Assembly: GCA_964345295.1 (NCBI GenBank)
Contig: CAYFQG010000030.1
Coordinates: 1-15,843 of the forward strand
Reading direction: 5' to 3'
Origin: JASBZA01 sp964345295
Lineage (GTDB): Bacteria; Bacillota; Clostridia; Saccharofermentanales; Fastidiosipilaceae
DNA: 15,843 bases
Position numbers and translations under genes: made by a program. Below the pieces are notes generated by a model. It was given only the letters and a program-made list of their open reading frames with translations. It was not told the DNA's origin and searched no databases. This document shows, one piece after another, positions 1 to 6,829 of this stretch (within the stretch, counting starts at the first letter, position 1; the number at the start of each line of letters is the position of its first letter).

Positions 1-697
1 TGTCAAAGGCATCATAGAAATCTCGAAGATTAGAACCTTCGGGATAAACTTCATAGTGTTGAGGGTAAAGTAACCAAGACGAGCACACCACCGGCATGAC
101 CGAACTGTTGAGGTCCTCTTTATAAAAGGCATAGGCTTTGGCCAAAGAATCCAGAACCGCTTCTCTGGTCAAAGGTCCCGACGACGGGATATGGCAGTTT
201 AATATCCGGTCCCCTTTCTTAAGGCTGACCGTGCCTCTCTCATACCCTTCCTCCTGAAAATCTATCCATTCAAATTGTAAGCGTCCTAATTGGAAACGCT
301 TGAGATTAAAAAAGCCCTTGAACCAGCCCGGAACAAAGGTTCCCCAGATACCATAGACCGTTTTACATTCTTTTAGTTTATAACTTAAATCCTTCAGCGT
401 ATCCAAATAGATAGACTCGGGAATCTCGGCATACTTATAAAGATAACGTAAGGGCTTTGCGCTCAGAAGTAAGAAGAGCATGTAGGCGGAGTAAGTAGGT
501 ATATCTAAATCTGCTGCTACTTGATCCAAACTTCCGATATAGTCTTCTCCTTCTTCCAAGAAGAAAGAGTCCATGATTCCCAGCAAATTCTGATAAAGCT
601 GAGGCTTTTGCAGGAGGCGGTCGTAGCAGGACAGGAAGTAAGACCTTGCCTCATCGGGAAAATCAATGGCTTTCATTAAATCATCTAAACGCATCAT
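1..697 (-). CDS. Acyltransferase-domain protein (NAT_N/GNAT_C type), partial, C-terminus beyond window
   Basis: The reading frame is open from the ATG at 697 to the window edge, giving 232 codons with no stop, so the C-terminus is missing. The start is a double ATG (MM), with an AGAAGGA-like ribosome binding site at 711-717 about 13 nt upstream, inside the end of the MFS gene. The N-terminal half is helical and acidic. The middle carries the pattern YGIWG..VPGWF followed by LKRFQLGRLQFE, and then ILNCHIPSSGPLT near residues 185-200. From memory this pattern matches clostridial proteins annotated as acyltransferase domain-containing, with a NAT_N domain followed by a GNAT_C domain and usually about 270-300 aa. 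The acyl donor and acceptor are not known to me. It starts 9 bp after the MFS stop, so the two are probably co-transcribed. The family call rests on motif recall only. Confidence 0.62.
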   Translation of the reverse strand, partial: MMRLDDLMKAIDFPDEARSYFLSCYDRLLQKPQLYQNLLGIMDSFFLEEGEDYIGSLDQVAADLDIPTYSAYMLFLLLSAKPLRYLYKYAEIPESIYLDTLKDLSYKLKECKTVYGIWGTFVPGWFKGFFNLKRFQLGRLQFEWIDFQEEGYERGTVSLKKGDRILNCHIPSSGPLTREAVLDSLAKAYAFYKEDLNSSVMPVVCSSWLLYPQHYEVYPEGSNLRDFYDAFD

Positions 698-706
698 GGT
701 TATAGG

Positions 707-1936
707 CTAATCCTTCTTTTGAGCGATTGTTTTCTGATGCATGTGGTGGCAGAAACCTAAGAAAACAATGGAAACAACTTGGGCCAGGATAGAGAAAATA
801 ATCATGCCTGTCAGTGCTTGGTCGTATAAGACCCCGGTCAGCCAGCTTCCTAGGAACCAGAAGACACCGAAGGCGGTTTCAAAAACACCGAAGCCCGAAG
901 ACCTCCACTGCTTGGGAACAAAAGTGCAGACAGCAGCTTTCAGTGTAGATTCTTGAGCACCCATCCCCACACCCCAAAGGGCTATACCGATAAACAAGGC
1001 CGTCTTGCTTTGGCCGCCCCAGCCGAAAATAAATAAGGGGAAGAGTGCCGAAATTGCGGTGGAAAGCATCAGACTTTTAACCCCGATTCGATCATAGAGC
1101 CAACCAAAGATCAGGGCCGCCACAGCGTCCACTGCCATGGCACCTGCGTATAAGAGCGGAAGCACGTCGTCTTGGACCAGTTTTAATTTGGCCGTGTGCA
1201 TGGTAATGATAGGGAAATCAATAAAGCCTAAGGCGAAGAAAGAAATGGCCACAATATAGACAATAAATTCATGACGGAAGTGAAAGTGTGTCTTCTCTTC
1301 TGCTTCCGGCTCGAACTCTTCCGGATTGGGATACTTTCTCCTGGCTATTAAAAGAAGCACGACGGTAATAATAGCCGGGATACCCAATACAGCAAAGCAC
1401 AGGGCGTACTTACGATAGGTATCAGCGGTCTTGTTCAAATAAAGGACCAGGAATAGAATCACAGGTCCTAAGAAGGCACCGATTTGATCTAACAACTCTT
1501 GCAGGGCGAAACTCTTGCCGGCCCCTTCTTGTGATGCGGCAAAGGACAGGAGCGTGTCTTTGGCCGGTTTCTTAATGGCCTTACCGATACGCTCAATCAA
1601 CATGAGAGCGCAGGCCCATTTCCAGCCGCCTTGTGGCACCAGGGCCAAAGCCGGAATCGCCATCACATCGATAATATAGCCCACAATGGTCATGGGCCAG
1701 TATTTCTTGGTTTTATCTGCAAAAAAGCCCGAGACCAGGCGGAGGGAATAACCTAAAAACTCGCCTAAACCGGAGACGAAGCCGATAGCGGCGGCCGATG
1801 CACCCGCCAAGGTTAAATATGCACCGATGATACTTCGAGCGCCTTCATGGGTCATGTCGGAGAACAAACTGACAATCCCCATCAGGAAAATAAAGGCCAT
1901 GGCCGAACCGGTTACTAACGTCTTCTTTTTTTGCAT
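707..1936 (-). CDS. MFS transporter, 12 TM, substrate unknown
   Basis: This is a 409-aa integral membrane protein whose hydrophobic segments fit 12 transmembrane helices in two halves, split by a charged acidic cytoplasmic loop near residues 199-222. The MFS motif A is visible after TM2 (GFFADKTKK, residues 70-78) and again in the second half (GWLYDRIGVK, residues 278-287). A conserved loop ERIGKAIKKPAKD lies at 115-127, resembling the RxGKxxRxPxRD signature of a group of poorly characterised bacterial MFS permeases. The ATG start has only a weak purine-rich ribosome binding site (AGAGAGAAG). It reads divergently from the helicase gene and is followed after 9 bp by the acyltransferase. The fold is clear from sequence. 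The substrate and direction of transport cannot be inferred. Confidence 0.88.
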   Translation of the reverse strand: MQKKKTLVTGSAMAFIFLMGIVSLFSDMTHEGARSIIGAYLTLAGASAAAIGFVSGLGEFLGYSLRLVSGFFADKTKKYWPMTIVGYIIDVMAIPALALVPQGGWKWACALMLIERIGKAIKKPAKDTLLSFAASQEGAGKSFALQELLDQIGAFLGPVILFLVLYLNKTADTYRKYALCFAVLGIPAIITVVLLLIARRKYPNPEEFEPEAEEKTHFHFRHEFIVYIVAISFFALGFIDFPIITMHTAKLKLVQDDVLPLLYAGAMAVDAVAALIFGWLYDRIGVKSLMLSTAISALFPLFIFGWGGQSKTALFIGIALWGVGMGAQESTLKAAVCTFVPKQWRSSGFGVFETAFGVFWFLGSWLTGVLYDQALTGMIIFSILAQVVSIVFLGFCHHMHQKTIAQKKD

Positions 1937-1964
1937 AATTATGCTTCTCTCTAAAGAAATCTAG

Positions 1965-1970
1965 TATGAT
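1965..1970 (+). promoter_or_regulatory. Putative -10 box for the helicase gene
   Basis: TATGAT lies about 37 bp upstream of the TTG start, the right distance for a short leader. No good -35 is found 16-18 nt upstream. It would overlap the early transcribed region of the divergent MFS gene, so the two promoters would be arranged back to back in a 70-bp intergenic space. Confidence 0.28.
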
Positions 1971-1982
1971 AGACTCCAAACC

Positions 1983-2013
1983 ATTATAAGACATGAGGAG
2001 AAAAATTTGTCTG
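1983..2013 (-). promoter_or_regulatory. Putative promoter of the MFS-acyltransferase operon
   Basis: On the minus strand a perfect TATAAT -10 box lies at 1988-1983, about 47 bp upstream of the MFS start. A -35 candidate CAGACA (4 of 6 matches to TTGACA) lies at 2013-2008, with a long 19-nt spacer, and it overlaps the first codons of the divergent helicase gene. The -10 is convincing and the -35 is weak. Confidence 0.4.
1995..2009 (+). promoter_or_regulatory. Ribosome binding site fixing the TTG start of the helicase
   Basis: GAGGAG at 1995-2000 is separated by 6 nt (AAAAAT) from TTG at 2007-2009. No ATG or GTG in the same frame lies at a comparable distance, so this non-ATG start is well supported. 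Confidence 0.7.
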
Positions 2014-4586
2014 AAACTTCCCCCAAAAAACCACAAAGTCTGGCCGTAGGTGTCCGAGATCTCATCCAAGCCCTCTACCGCAAAGGTGGCTTGTCCTCTC
2101 TTCAGTACAGTGAACTGACTGCCAGGCAGGGCACCAGGACCCACCAGGCCTTCTTTAACCTCCTGGACACTCAATATCTGCAATTCCGGGTCGAGCGGGA
2201 ATTAACCTTGTCTTATAACTGGTCCAATCCCGATCCGGAAGATGATTTTATAAAGTCCATCACCGTCCGAGGCCGGGCCGATATTCTTCTGACACCCCAA
2301 GAAGACAGCAGAGCCATCAGTTTTCATGATTTCGGCGAAAAACTGGAAGAGCCTCTTATCGTGGAGGTGAAGACGGTGGCCTCCGCTCTGGACCTCCTCC
2401 CTGAAGACGGCGAAATCATGCACTGGTACCAGGCCAGGATGTACACCTATCTTTACTATAAAACTCGAGATACCTCTCCCCCTGAAAACGTGACCTACGC
2501 TTTGGCCTATGTCTCGGCCGAAACGCTGGAAGCCAGGTACTACAAAAAAGAAGAAGCTTTCCGGGACCTGGAAAAATGGTTCGATCAAAGCCTCCAAGAC
2601 TATCTGAAACTCGCCAGATCCATCCGATTTTGGTGGGACAAACGAAACCGTTCCATTGACGCTCTAAGCTTCCCCTACCCCAACCTCAGAGCCGGCCAAA
2701 GATCCTTCATCGAGCACGCCTATAAAGCCATCGAAGAAATCACGCCTTTTTTAGCTCAAGCTCCGACCGGCATCGGCAAAACCATGTCCGCACTTTATCC
2801 TGCCATAAAGCAGCTTCGCCACGGCCATTTCGACCATATTTTTTACCTAACGGCCAAAAGATCTACCCGACTGGTTGCCGAAAATGCTTTGGAGGACTTA
2901 AGGAATCACAGCCATTTGGCCCTGAAGCAAATCACACTTAGGGCTAAAGAACAGATGTGCCTAAGGCCGGATCTTTATTGTGACACCGCTCTTTGCCCCT
3001 ATGCTACTCAATATTACGACAACCTGCCCCGAGCCCTTAACGCCCTAGGCCCCTTGGAAATTTTTCATCCCGAGACCCTCCTTAAAGCCGGCGAACAATA
3101 TAAGCTTTGCCCCTTCGAGCTCAGCTTAGACCTGGCCGTATACTGTGATCTCATCATCGGTGACTATAACCATGCTTTCGATCCCAGAATCCAATTGGAG
3201 CGTTTTTTCGGCCAAGGCAGCGGCTCTCAGATTCTCTTGGTAGATGAGGCCCACAACCTGGTCGACCGGGCACGTGACATGTATTCAGCCACCTTAGAAA
3301 CCCGGGCTTTTCAAACCTTATTGGATATCCTGCCCGAATCCGACAGGTTCCACCGAGATCCGATTCAGGCCATCCTAAACTACTTAAACGACTTATCCCG
3401 TAGCATGAATCCCCCCACCACGTCCGGTGAAGACAACTCGTCTCCGGGTGACCTATCGGGCGCGAAGTCCGGACCTTCCTGGCCCGAATTGGAAAACAAC
3501 AAAGCTATGCGCCTGGTCCAAGACCGAAACTTCCTGGCCACTACCGCTCCGCCCAAAGTTCTATCGGGCCTTCTTTTGAACTGGCTCAGGGAATCTCGGG
3601 ACCTTTTTGATCTGATAGAAGATCCCAAGGCCAGACGGCGTTTGGTCGAAATCATCGGCCAGGCCAAATTTTTCACCCGCATCATTGAAGACCTCTGGTC
3701 CGGGTCCTATGTGGCCTGTGTCAGGCAGGGGCCGACCGGCTTGGCCATCCGCCTTATCTGTTTAGATATTTCGGACAAGATTTCCAAAACCTATATGAAC
3801 AAGCATGCTTCGGTTTTCTTTTCCGCGACACTGGAACCCATCTCTTATTTCGCCGGGAATTTCTGTGGCAAGAGTCGGGATAACCGGCCCGACACGCTGA
3901 GCCTGCCCTCGCCTTTTCCTCCCGAAAATTTGGAGGTCTATATCTGTCCTTTTATTGAGACAACCTATAGAGAAAGGCGCCGGACATCGCCTGATTTGGC
4001 CAAAGCTTTGGCCCTGGCTATCCTCTTAAAAAAAGGGCAACAATTAATCTTCTTCCCATCTTTTGCCTATATGAACCAGGTCCTGCCGCTCTTACAAAAA
4101 ATGCTTTCGGGCCAAAATATTGAGTGGCAGATTCAAAAAAGTGCCATGACTTCTTACGAACGAAAAGCTTTTCTGGAAGCTTTCGATAAGCCATCCGAAG
4201 GTAAGACCCTCATCGGCTTGGCCGTCTTAGGCGGTGTTTTTTCGGAAGGTATCGATCTTGTAGGAGAAAAATTAACCGGCGTCAGTATAGTGGGGGTCGG
4301 TACGCCTCAGATTAGTCCCGAACGTAACATCATGGCTCAATACTATGATCAGGAATATCGGGCAGGTTTTGCCTACGCCTACCAGTATCCCGGCATGAAC
4401 AAGGTCCTTCAGGCCGCCGGCCGCCTTATAAGGTCCGAAGAAGATAAGGGTTTCTTGCTCTTGTTTGATGCCCGCTACAGCCGGCCCAATTACAGGCAGC
4501 TCTTGCCGGAAGAATGGATGACGGAAGAAGTCCGTAATTTAAAAGAATTAAAGGACTATCTAAGCCCGCCGCCCCCAGCCGAATAG
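2007..4586 (+). CDS. DinG/XPD-family Fe-S DNA helicase with N-terminal RecB-like PD-(D/E)XK nuclease domain
   Basis: This is an 859-aa superfamily 2 helicase. Residues 1-210 form a RecB/Cas4-like nuclease domain: the GTRTH motif with H46, the active-site D92 (GRADI), E120-V-K122 (VEVKT) and the downstream QARMY (Q142) motif. The helicase core follows, with Walker A QAPTGIGKT (251-259), DEAH (413-416), SATLEP (606-611), GVFSEGIDL (743-751) and motif VI QAAGRLIR (802-809). Four cysteines (C318, C325, C330, C368 in a KLCPFE context) sit where XPD/DinG proteins bind a 4Fe-4S cluster. A Ser/Pro/Gly-rich insertion lies at about 466-495. By family it should be an ATP-driven 5'-3' DNA helicase, here with a potential nuclease activity. 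The start is TTG: GAGGAG at 1995-2000 sits 6 nt upstream, and the nearby ATG at 1993 is out of frame. It is a single gene, convergent with recO. Confidence 0.9.
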   Translation: MSETSPKKPQSLAVGVRDLIQALYRKGGLSSLQYSELTARQGTRTHQAFFNLLDTQYLQFRVERELTLSYNWSNPDPEDDFIKSITVRGRADILLTPQEDSRAISFHDFGEKLEEPLIVEVKTVASALDLLPEDGEIMHWYQARMYTYLYYKTRDTSPPENVTYALAYVSAETLEARYYKKEEAFRDLEKWFDQSLQDYLKLARSIRFWWDKRNRSIDALSFPYPNLRAGQRSFIEHAYKAIEEITPFLAQAPTGIGKTMSALYPAIKQLRHGHFDHIFYLTAKRSTRLVAENALEDLRNHSHLALKQITLRAKEQMCLRPDLYCDTALCPYATQYYDNLPRALNALGPLEIFHPETLLKAGEQYKLCPFELSLDLAVYCDLIIGDYNHAFDPRIQLERFFGQGSGSQILLVDEAHNLVDRARDMYSATLETRAFQTLLDILPESDRFHRDPIQAILNYLNDLSRSMNPPTTSGEDNSSPGDLSGAKSGPSWPELENNKAMRLVQDRNFLATTAPPKVLSGLLLNWLRESRDLFDLIEDPKARRRLVEIIGQAKFFTRIIEDLWSGSYVACVRQGPTGLAIRLICLDISDKISKTYMNKHASVFFSATLEPISYFAGNFCGKSRDNRPDTLSLPSPFPPENLEVYICPFIETTYRERRRTSPDLAKALALAILLKKGQQLIFFPSFAYMNQVLPLLQKMLSGQNIEWQIQKSAMTSYERKAFLEAFDKPSEGKTLIGLAVLGGVFSEGIDLVGEKLTGVSIVGVGTPQISPERNIMAQYYDQEYRAGFAYAYQYPGMNKVLQAAGRLIRSEEDKGFLLLFDARYSRPNYRQLLPEEWMTEEVRNLKELKDYLSPPPPAE

Positions 4587-4588
4587 AA

Positions 4589-5356
4589 TCAAAAACCGAA
4601 ATCTCGGAAGGCCTCGAATTTATCGTAACTTTTATCCAAGCGAACTTCCAAATAATGGCGGATAAAAAAGCCGAATTCGGCAATCCAATCGTCCTTACCT
4701 TCTACCAGGAAAAGCTTGTCTACCGGGCTTTGTTCCACATAGCTTAAGACCCGATAGAGGTCATAAGAAATGGGCCCTATGTCGGATCTGTAATGCTCTT
4801 GTCCTTTTTTAGCATCACGGTCACACAAGATAGATCCGTAATTGTAATCAAAATAAAGAGGCTCAACAGGCGACGGATTTTTACCGCAAGCGGCACACCC
4901 TAGCAACCTAGGCTGATAGCCCGCCTCATCCATAATTTTCATCTGGCTTAAATAAGTTAGCCACAAGGGATCTTTCTTTCCCTGGTCCACCGCATAGCAA
5001 TAGCGGATAAAAAGCGGGTAAAAAAGCTCGGCTTCGTCGGGCTCATGGGTCTGGTCTATAAGCATTTCCGCAATCTGTGAGGCAGCTGTCAAGGTAAAGA
5101 GGTCTTCTCTTAAGGTCTGAAAGGCATAGACCACATCCACATCATCCAGGCTGTAACGCCCCTTATTCTCAAAGAGAATAAAATCACCGAAGGAAAACAG
5201 CTGGCATTTAGGCCAGAGCTTGCTGGTACGAGTCCTAAGCCTTTTGGCGTAAACTTCCACCAGGCCCAACTCACCGGTCAAGAGAGTCAGATAGGCATCG
5301 GAGTCTTTGACCTTGACCAGGCGGAGCAAAATCCCCCGTACTTTAACATGGGCCAT
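4589..5356 (-). CDS. recO: DNA repair protein RecO
   Basis: This is a 255-aa protein, the usual length for RecO, the recombination mediator that helps load RecA at single-strand gaps with RecF and RecR. An N-terminal OB-fold region is visible (VRGILLRLVKVKDSDAYLTL, then GLVEVYAKRLRT). A helical region follows, then a C-terminal zinc-finger-like segment. That finger has C154 and C157 (CAAC) and C178 (SILCDRD), but the fourth usual cysteine position is D181. H188 nearby is the only alternative ligand I see. Its ATG follows the TAA of ybeY-era with no base between, so translation is probably coupled. It is the last gene of the phoH operon and ends 2 bp from the convergent helicase, leaving no room for a dedicated terminator between them. 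Confidence 0.93.
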   Translation of the reverse strand: MAHVKVRGILLRLVKVKDSDAYLTLLTGELGLVEVYAKRLRTRTSKLWPKCQLFSFGDFILFENKGRYSLDDVDVVYAFQTLREDLFTLTAASQIAEMLIDQTHEPDEAELFYPLFIRYCYAVDQGKKDPLWLTYLSQMKIMDEAGYQPRLLGCAACGKNPSPVEPLYFDYNYGSILCDRDAKKGQEHYRSDIGPISYDLYRVLSYVEQSPVDKLFLVEGKDDWIAEFGFFIRHYLEVRLDKSYDKFEAFRDFGF

Positions 5357-6829
5357 TTATTGGATACCGGGCCCCGACAAGTCTTGGGCTTGCTGATAGC
5401 CCAATTCTTTTAAGATATTTTCCCGGTTCTGCCAGTCGGAACGGACTTTGACATGCAAGTCTAAATAGACCTTACAATCCACCATCTCTTCAATCTTGAT
5501 TCTAGCCGATGCCCCGATACGCTTCAGCATCTGGCCGCCCTTGCCGATAATAATACCCTTGTGAGACTCTTTGTCGACAATAATGGACGCACCGATCACA
5601 ACCAGGTTACGGTTGCCGTCTTCGTCTTCTTTTTCCTCGAAGGAGTCAATTACGACCGCCGCATGGTGGGGGACTTCCTGGTGGGTATAGTGAAGGACCT
5701 GTTCCCTGATAAATTCCGTGGCCAAAGACCGCTCTGTCTGGTCCGTATAAGCATCTTCACTGTAATAGCGCGGACCATAGGGCAGGTATTCTCTGATTTT
5801 TTCTAAAAGCAAATCAATATTATCCCGGGTCATGGAAGAAATGGGGATAATTTCTTTAAACGGATAGAAGGCACTGTACTTGGCCATAACCGGCAAGAGC
5901 TTTTCTTTTTCAATCTTATCGGTCTTAGTCAGAAGTAAGAGCACCGGAATGTCGTTTTCTTCTGCCTTCCGGCAGCATACCTCTTCGACTTCCGTAATCT
6001 TATTTTTCTCCGGGTCTACCAGAAGTAAAACCACGTCGGCACCTTCGACCGCCTGCCAGGCCGAATCCACCATGAAACGGTCCAGCTTATTCTTGGACCG
6101 GTGAATACCCGGTGTATCAACAAAAATAATCTGGCTTTGGCCGTCGTCCAAAACCGTTCGGATATTGTTGCGAGTGGTTTGAGCCTTTCTGGATGTAATA
6201 GCCAGTTCGCTTCCCATGAGGCAATTAAGGAGGGTGGACTTGCCCGCATTGGGCCTTCCTACAATGGAAACAAAGCCGCTTTTAATCCGGGCTTGGCCTA
6301 AGCCTTCCAGGATTTTTTCCTGGAGGTCAAACATAACTTTTTCCTCTTCTTCACTCCTGGTATGGTCATAACCTATTAAGTGCAAGGCGCCGTGACAGGC
6401 CAAAAAAGCCAGCTCCCGGTCGATGCCGTGGCCGTACTCCTCCGCCTGTTCCAGAGCGCGGGGAAGGCAAATTACAATATCCCCCAAAGGTAGATAGAAA
6501 GCCTTGTCTGATGTGTCCGGAGCCGGATAGGCATCCACGGGACTTATGTCGTCTAAGAACTTAGCTCGGTCCATTTCCAACTGAGGAAAACTTAAGACAT
6601 CGGTCACCTGATCCAAGTCCCTGTTTTCTAAGTTTAAAGCTTTAATTTCTTCCTCATCGACCAAGCTTAGAGACAAATCAGGCTCATAATCCTCGGGAAA
6701 ATCGACCAGATTTAAGACAGCCTGAACGGCCTCCTTCATAAGTCTGCCATAGTTTTCAAGTGTGGTAGCATTTAAGTTCAAAGCCTCAAGGGCTGCTTCG
6801 GAAATCTCATTTTGATACTGAATTGGCAT
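5357..6829 (-). CDS. ybeY-era: YbeY-Era fusion: rRNA maturation endoribonuclease plus 30S assembly GTPase
   Basis: One 490-aa frame encodes two proteins that are normally separate. Residues 1-180 are YbeY: NRDLDQVTDVLSFP (69-82), GDIVI (116-120) and the metal-binding HGALHLIGYDH with H146, H150 and H156. Residues 182-490 are a full Era: G1 GRPNAGKST (191-199), a TTR switch I segment (218-220), G3 DTPG (238-241), G4 TKTD (301-304, usually NKxD), G5 SSM (331-333), and a C-terminal KH domain with GIIIGKGG (425-432). Only a few residues (near 176-182) separate the domains. YbeY acts in 16S rRNA 3'-end processing and ribosome quality control, and Era binds the 16S 3' end during 30S assembly. The ATG start overlaps the pgpH end by 23 bp. 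AAAGGA at 6842-6847 is a distant ribosome binding site (12 nt), and a TAA at 6839-6841 rules out an earlier start in this frame. Confidence 0.95.
   Translation of the reverse strand: MPIQYQNEISEAALEALNLNATTLENYGRLMKEAVQAVLNLVDFPEDYEPDLSLSLVDEEEIKALNLENRDLDQVTDVLSFPQLEMDRAKFLDDISPVDAYPAPDTSDKAFYLPLGDIVICLPRALEQAEEYGHGIDRELAFLACHGALHLIGYDHTRSEEEEKVMFDLQEKILEGLGQARIKSGFVSIVGRPNAGKSTLLNCLMGSELAITSRKAQTTRNNIRTVLDDGQSQIIFVDTPGIHRSKNKLDRFMVDSAWQAVEGADVVLLLVDPEKNKITEVEEVCCRKAEENDIPVLLLLTKTDKIEKEKLLPVMAKYSAFYPFKEIIPISSMTRDNIDLLLEKIREYLPYGPRYYSEDAYTDQTERSLATEFIREQVLHYTHQEVPHHAAVVIDSFEEKEDEDGNRNLVVIGASIIVDKESHKGIIIGKGGQMLKRIGASARIKIEEMVDCKVYLDLHVKVRSDWQNRENILKELGYQQAQDLSGPGIQ

Noticed and set aside
4594..4609. 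Small hairpin CCGA..TCGG at the recO end as a shared terminator
   Set aside because: The stem is only 4 bp, lies within the recO coding end, and has no T-run on either strand.
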